From: Ruminococcus sp. UBA946
GTDB lineage: Bacteria > Bacillota > Clostridia > Oscillospirales > Ruminococcaceae
Length of the DNA stretch: 33,809 nt
Direction: 5' to 3'
Assembly: GCA_002293295.1 (NCBI GenBank)
Contig: DBCY01000080.1
Location: forward strand, 1 to 33,809
How positions within the stretch are numbered: the stretch's first letter is position 1; each line of letters starts with the position of its first letter. The notes under the pieces were generated by a model. That model was not told the DNA's origin, made no database searches, and saw only the letters and a list, made by a program, of their open reading frames with translations. The position numbers were made by a program, and so were the translations under genes. Shown in pieces: positions 31,613-33,809 of the stretch.

Positions 31613-32209
31613 TCATTGATTTTGGTTATCCGTAATTGCGTTAAAAATCTCCTCAGCGATTTGAAGCGGGGGTTTTGTTCCGTCAGCAATAAAATCGGAT
31701 ACCGGTCTGTGCGTTTCGGACATCCGAGCGTATGAAGGCCGGGAATGTTCCAGATAAAATCGAAGCTCTTTATCAATCGAAGCAAGGTTTACTTCCTCCA
31801 CATCGGCAAGCCCGAAATCACTTTTTCTCGGACGGCTTGTATAATCACGGATAATCCGCCGTGCCAAAGCAACATCCAGGGGAGTGTCGATAAAAACGGT
31901 AAAGTCAATATATTTCCCCACACATTCGTTTAATTTCCCGAACGGGTAATCAAGAACAATATAATCATACTGCACGGTTAATAACCGTTCAATATCGACT
32001 GCTATCGGTTCTGTATGCCATTCGTTATAATCATATGAATTTTTCGCCCACTCGTTTATATCGCAGCAACTGTACTGGTAAACACTGTCGCCGTAATCGT
32101 CAAAATAAATCACCGCAGCATTGCCAAGGCGGTTTTTCAAAGCAGACACAGCTGTGGTCTTTCCGCCGCCGGATATGCTTGCAATACTGATTACAAAAGG
32201 TTTTTTCAT
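31613..32209 (-). CDS. P-loop kinase, uridine kinase-like
   Basis: A 198-aa NTPase with Walker A SGGGKTT (13-19), a YFDDYGD segment like the DxD of nucleoside kinases, DYIVLDYPFG, and a lid region with DVALARRIIRDY. It resembles the uridine kinase/phosphoribulokinase-like group of small kinases; substrate not determinable. The start is ATG 32209 with GGGAGA six bases upstream; an earlier ATG (32248) has no site. It ends 11 bases before the TIM-barrel fragment and belongs to the - strand gene run that starts at the methyltransferase promoter. Confidence 0.85.
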   Translation of the reverse strand: MKKPFVISIASISGGGKTTAVSALKNRLGNAAVIYFDDYGDSVYQYSCCDINEWAKNSYDYNEWHTEPIAVDIERLLTVQYDYIVLDYPFGKLNECVGKYIDFTVFIDTPLDVALARRIIRDYTSRPRKSDFGLADVEEVNLASIDKELRFYLEHSRPSYARMSETHRPVSDFIADGTKPPLQIAEEIFNAITDNQNQ

Positions 32210-32265
32210 GGTTTTCTCCCGTATAAAGTTTACTAATTTATATAACATTATAATTAATTATAAAT

Positions 32266-32763
32266 CTAAGCCTCCCATTCCATTAAACCGACCGTAAACG
32301 GCAGTCCGGCGAAATTTTTTTTACCTATATGAACAAAACCGTTTGCCGCATACCAGTTTTTAACAGTCGTATTATCCTCTATAATTCCGATTATAATTTT
32401 AACGCCGTTAAGTTCCCTGACTTTTTCCTTACAGAATTCAAGCATCATTTTCCCATAGCCGTAATGCCGCCATTCCGGAAGTACCGAAACCTCGTTCATT
32501 TCATAAACGCCGTTGTTTATGTGAACCAGGGAAACAAATCCGATTATTTCAGAACCGAGATAAAGCCCGAAAGGGTAGTAGCCGTCCTTGATTTTGTCTT
32601 TAAGCTTTTCATCGGTGATAAAGCTGGTGTGACCGGGGCAGTTTTCGCGTGTAAAGCCGAAGTCCTTTGCAACGGTGGCGAAGCTCCGGCGTATGACGTT
32701 TGCATATTCGGGAAGCTGTTCTGCCGTCATAGGGTGAATTTCGGCAAGGTCGTGTATTTTCAT
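32266..32763 (-). CDS. GNAT-family N-acetyltransferase
   Basis: A 165-aa single-domain acetyltransferase. Strand beta4 and the CoA loop are visible as YEMNEVSVLPEWRHYGYGKMML, with the C-terminal NWYAANGFVHIG motif. Substrate unknown. GGAGGA lies six bases before ATG 32763. No signal peptide. It is one of three GNAT domains within 3.4 kb. Confidence 0.9.
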   Translation of the reverse strand: MKIHDLAEIHPMTAEQLPEYANVIRRSFATVAKDFGFTRENCPGHTSFITDEKLKDKIKDGYYPFGLYLGSEIIGFVSLVHINNGVYEMNEVSVLPEWRHYGYGKMMLEFCKEKVRELNGVKIIIGIIEDNTTVKNWYAANGFVHIGKKNFAGLPFTVGLMEWEA

Positions 32764-32830
32764 TTTTGTCCTCCATTAAAGCATTTTTATCACTTCATGA
32801 ATGAAGTCGCTCAGTCAGATAGGAGCGGAT

Positions 32831-32899
32831 TCATTCAAATTCAACTTTCCAGTTCGGGTAATACGGTAATACTATGAGCGTATCAGCCAGCTTTTTCAT
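32831..32899 (-). CDS. possible 22-aa leftover coding tail
   Basis: Begins with ATG one base after the methyltransferase stop, with GGAAG upstream; reads MKKLADTLIVLPYYPNWKVEFE and stops. It could be a gene remnant or chance; no family recognised. The rest of the gap 32764-32830 is empty. Confidence 0.2.
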   Translation of the reverse strand: MKKLADTLIVLPYYPNWKVEFE

Positions 32900-32900
32900 A

Positions 32901-33689
32901 TCACAGCTTCCTTAATCTGAAAATTACGCACGGCGGTATTTCAAACCATTCAAAACCTGCGTCGCCGTCGGACTTTTTGAAGATGGGTTCTTCAATACCG
33001 TCTAGTATAAACCCTGTTTTGAAGCACATATTTAAAATTACGTTAAGCGGGCGGTGGTAATGAAGAACCTGTTTTCCGTTCCGGGCAAGAGCGGTTACAA
33101 TATGAGTTTTTGGAGTAATGTATTCATATGTCTTTATGCCCGAGCGAACAAAGCTTTCGCCGGTATAGTCATTGATTTCAGTGAATTTCAGCATATCCGG
33201 CGTTTGAAAACACGGGTGTATGCTTGAAAAAACAAATATCCCGCCTGTTTTAAGCAAAGCATATACCGCCATTAATAATGGCTCTATATCGGAAATATCC
33301 ATTATAGCCATGTTTGATACAGCTTTATCGAAAAGTTTTTCAGATTTCAGTTTCATTAATTCATCATATTTTGTCGCGTCGGCAACATGAAAATCAATAC
33401 TGCCAAGCCAGTCCCTACAGCGTTCTTTTGCGTATGCTATCATTTTCGGGCTGTAATCAAACGCCGTTACCTTTACGCCCATTTTTGCCATGAAACGGGA
33501 GAAATTACCGTTTCCGCAGGCGGCGTCAAGAATAAAATCCCCTTTGGTAGGGTCAAGCAGCTTAAGGGTGACGGGACGTATTATTTCCCTGTGATAACGG
33601 TTGTCATGCTCCCCCATTTTTATATCCCAGTCTTCCGCAATCTCATCCCAAAGGGCTTTGCTTTTTTCATTTGAATTAATATCAGCCAT
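32901..33689 (-). CDS. class I SAM-dependent methyltransferase
   Basis: A 262-aa methyltransferase. Motif I ILDAACGNGNFSRF, the acidic ribose-binding end of strand beta2 (VTAFDYSPKM), motif II FHVADATKY and the post-motif region GGIFVFSSIHPCF are intact. The C-terminal lid (YHRPLNVILNMCFKTGF) resembles UbiE/Methyltransf_11 small-molecule enzymes. Substrate unknown. Two ATGs are possible: 33698 abuts AAGGAA, whereas 33689 lies ten bases after it and is chosen. It is the first gene after a consensus promoter. Confidence 0.92.
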   Translation of the reverse strand: MADINSNEKSKALWDEIAEDWDIKMGEHDNRYHREIIRPVTLKLLDPTKGDFILDAACGNGNFSRFMAKMGVKVTAFDYSPKMIAYAKERCRDWLGSIDFHVADATKYDELMKLKSEKLFDKAVSNMAIMDISDIEPLLMAVYALLKTGGIFVFSSIHPCFQTPDMLKFTEINDYTGESFVRSGIKTYEYITPKTHIVTALARNGKQVLHYHRPLNVILNMCFKTGFILDGIEEPIFKKSDGDAGFEWFEIPPCVIFRLRKL

Positions 33690-33745
33690 TTTCTTCATTT
33701 CCTTACTTTTATAGTCTTTATATAGATATATTTTAGTAGGACATT

Positions 33746-33774
33746 ATTATAGCATATTTTTCCCTTCCGGTCAA
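33746..33774 (-). promoter_or_regulatory. promoter of the methyltransferase gene run
   Basis: On the - strand TTGACC (33769-33774) and TATAAT (33746-33751) with a 17-base spacer, about 55 bases before the methyltransferase start. No terminator is evident until the end of the GNAT gene near 29394, so the run 33689-29406 may be one transcript. Confidence 0.85.
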
Positions 33775-33809
33775 ACGGCTTAGTAACTGTTGATAAAATA
33801 GCTGTTATT

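Overview
The window looks like chromosomal DNA of a low-to-moderate GC Firmicute of class Clostridia, probably a spore former. This rests on strong AGGAGG-type ribosome binding sites before most genes, consensus sigma-A promoters with 17-base spacers, a GatCAB operon, a stand-alone ATP-pyrophosphatase GMP synthase subunit, and a glutamine synthetase gene followed directly by an ANTAR-domain regulator. The organism assignment is inference; no rRNA or other taxonomic marker is present. I saw no tRNA, rRNA, CRISPR array or prophage.

Layout. (1) 67-3742, + strand: a two-gene ABC exporter (FtsX-type permease plus ATPase), then a GyrI-like effector-binding protein with its own promoter and a strong terminator. 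(2) 3877-6111, + strand: a large collagen-repeat/DUF11 protein without signal peptide, probably a spore-surface protein. (3) 6594-20693, all on the - strand: a nitrogen/glutamine/purine block in three transcription units. purC-purB has a consensus promoter, a leader attenuator and a terminator. glnA-ANTAR regulator-purF fragment-carB-guaA(B) starts from its own promoter. gdhA-dapF-like-gatC-gatA-gatB has a promoter and a leader attenuator. (4) 20849-24890: an unrecognised 361-aa protein, a + strand glycerophosphodiester phosphodiesterase, a nonsense-mutated gene remnant, an unrecognised Cys-containing protein, and an Fpg/Nei-like protein lacking the catalytic N-terminal proline. (5) 24988-25684: a decayed IS5-type transposase between two 47-bp direct repeats. 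(6) 25775-28494: an 884-aa MerR regulator fused to an effector domain, a beta-sandwich and a BtrH/C39-like domain, with a classical 19-bp-spacer MerR promoter. (7) 28495-29405: a gene-poor stretch with short ORFs, two of them Cys-rich. (8) 29406-33774, - strand: a run of GNAT, HAD, kinase and methyltransferase genes with two truncated or frameshifted members.

The most interesting signal is in the nitrogen block. The leaders of gdhA and purC are otherwise unrelated, yet both contain a small hairpin with a six-base loop (AAAGAC or AAAGGC, A at position 1 and G at position 4). In both, the loop and 3' arm of that hairpin are also the 5' arm of a long intrinsic terminator placed between promoter and gene, so the two structures exclude each other. 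This is the architecture used by ANTAR antiterminators, and an ANTAR protein with a degenerate receiver lies between the two operons. The block is also notable for glutamine-using enzymes whose glutaminase part is absent locally: CarB without CarA, GuaA without its GATase domain, and only the first ~40 residues of a PurF-like GATase. Glutamine synthetase and glutamate dehydrogenase sit beside them.
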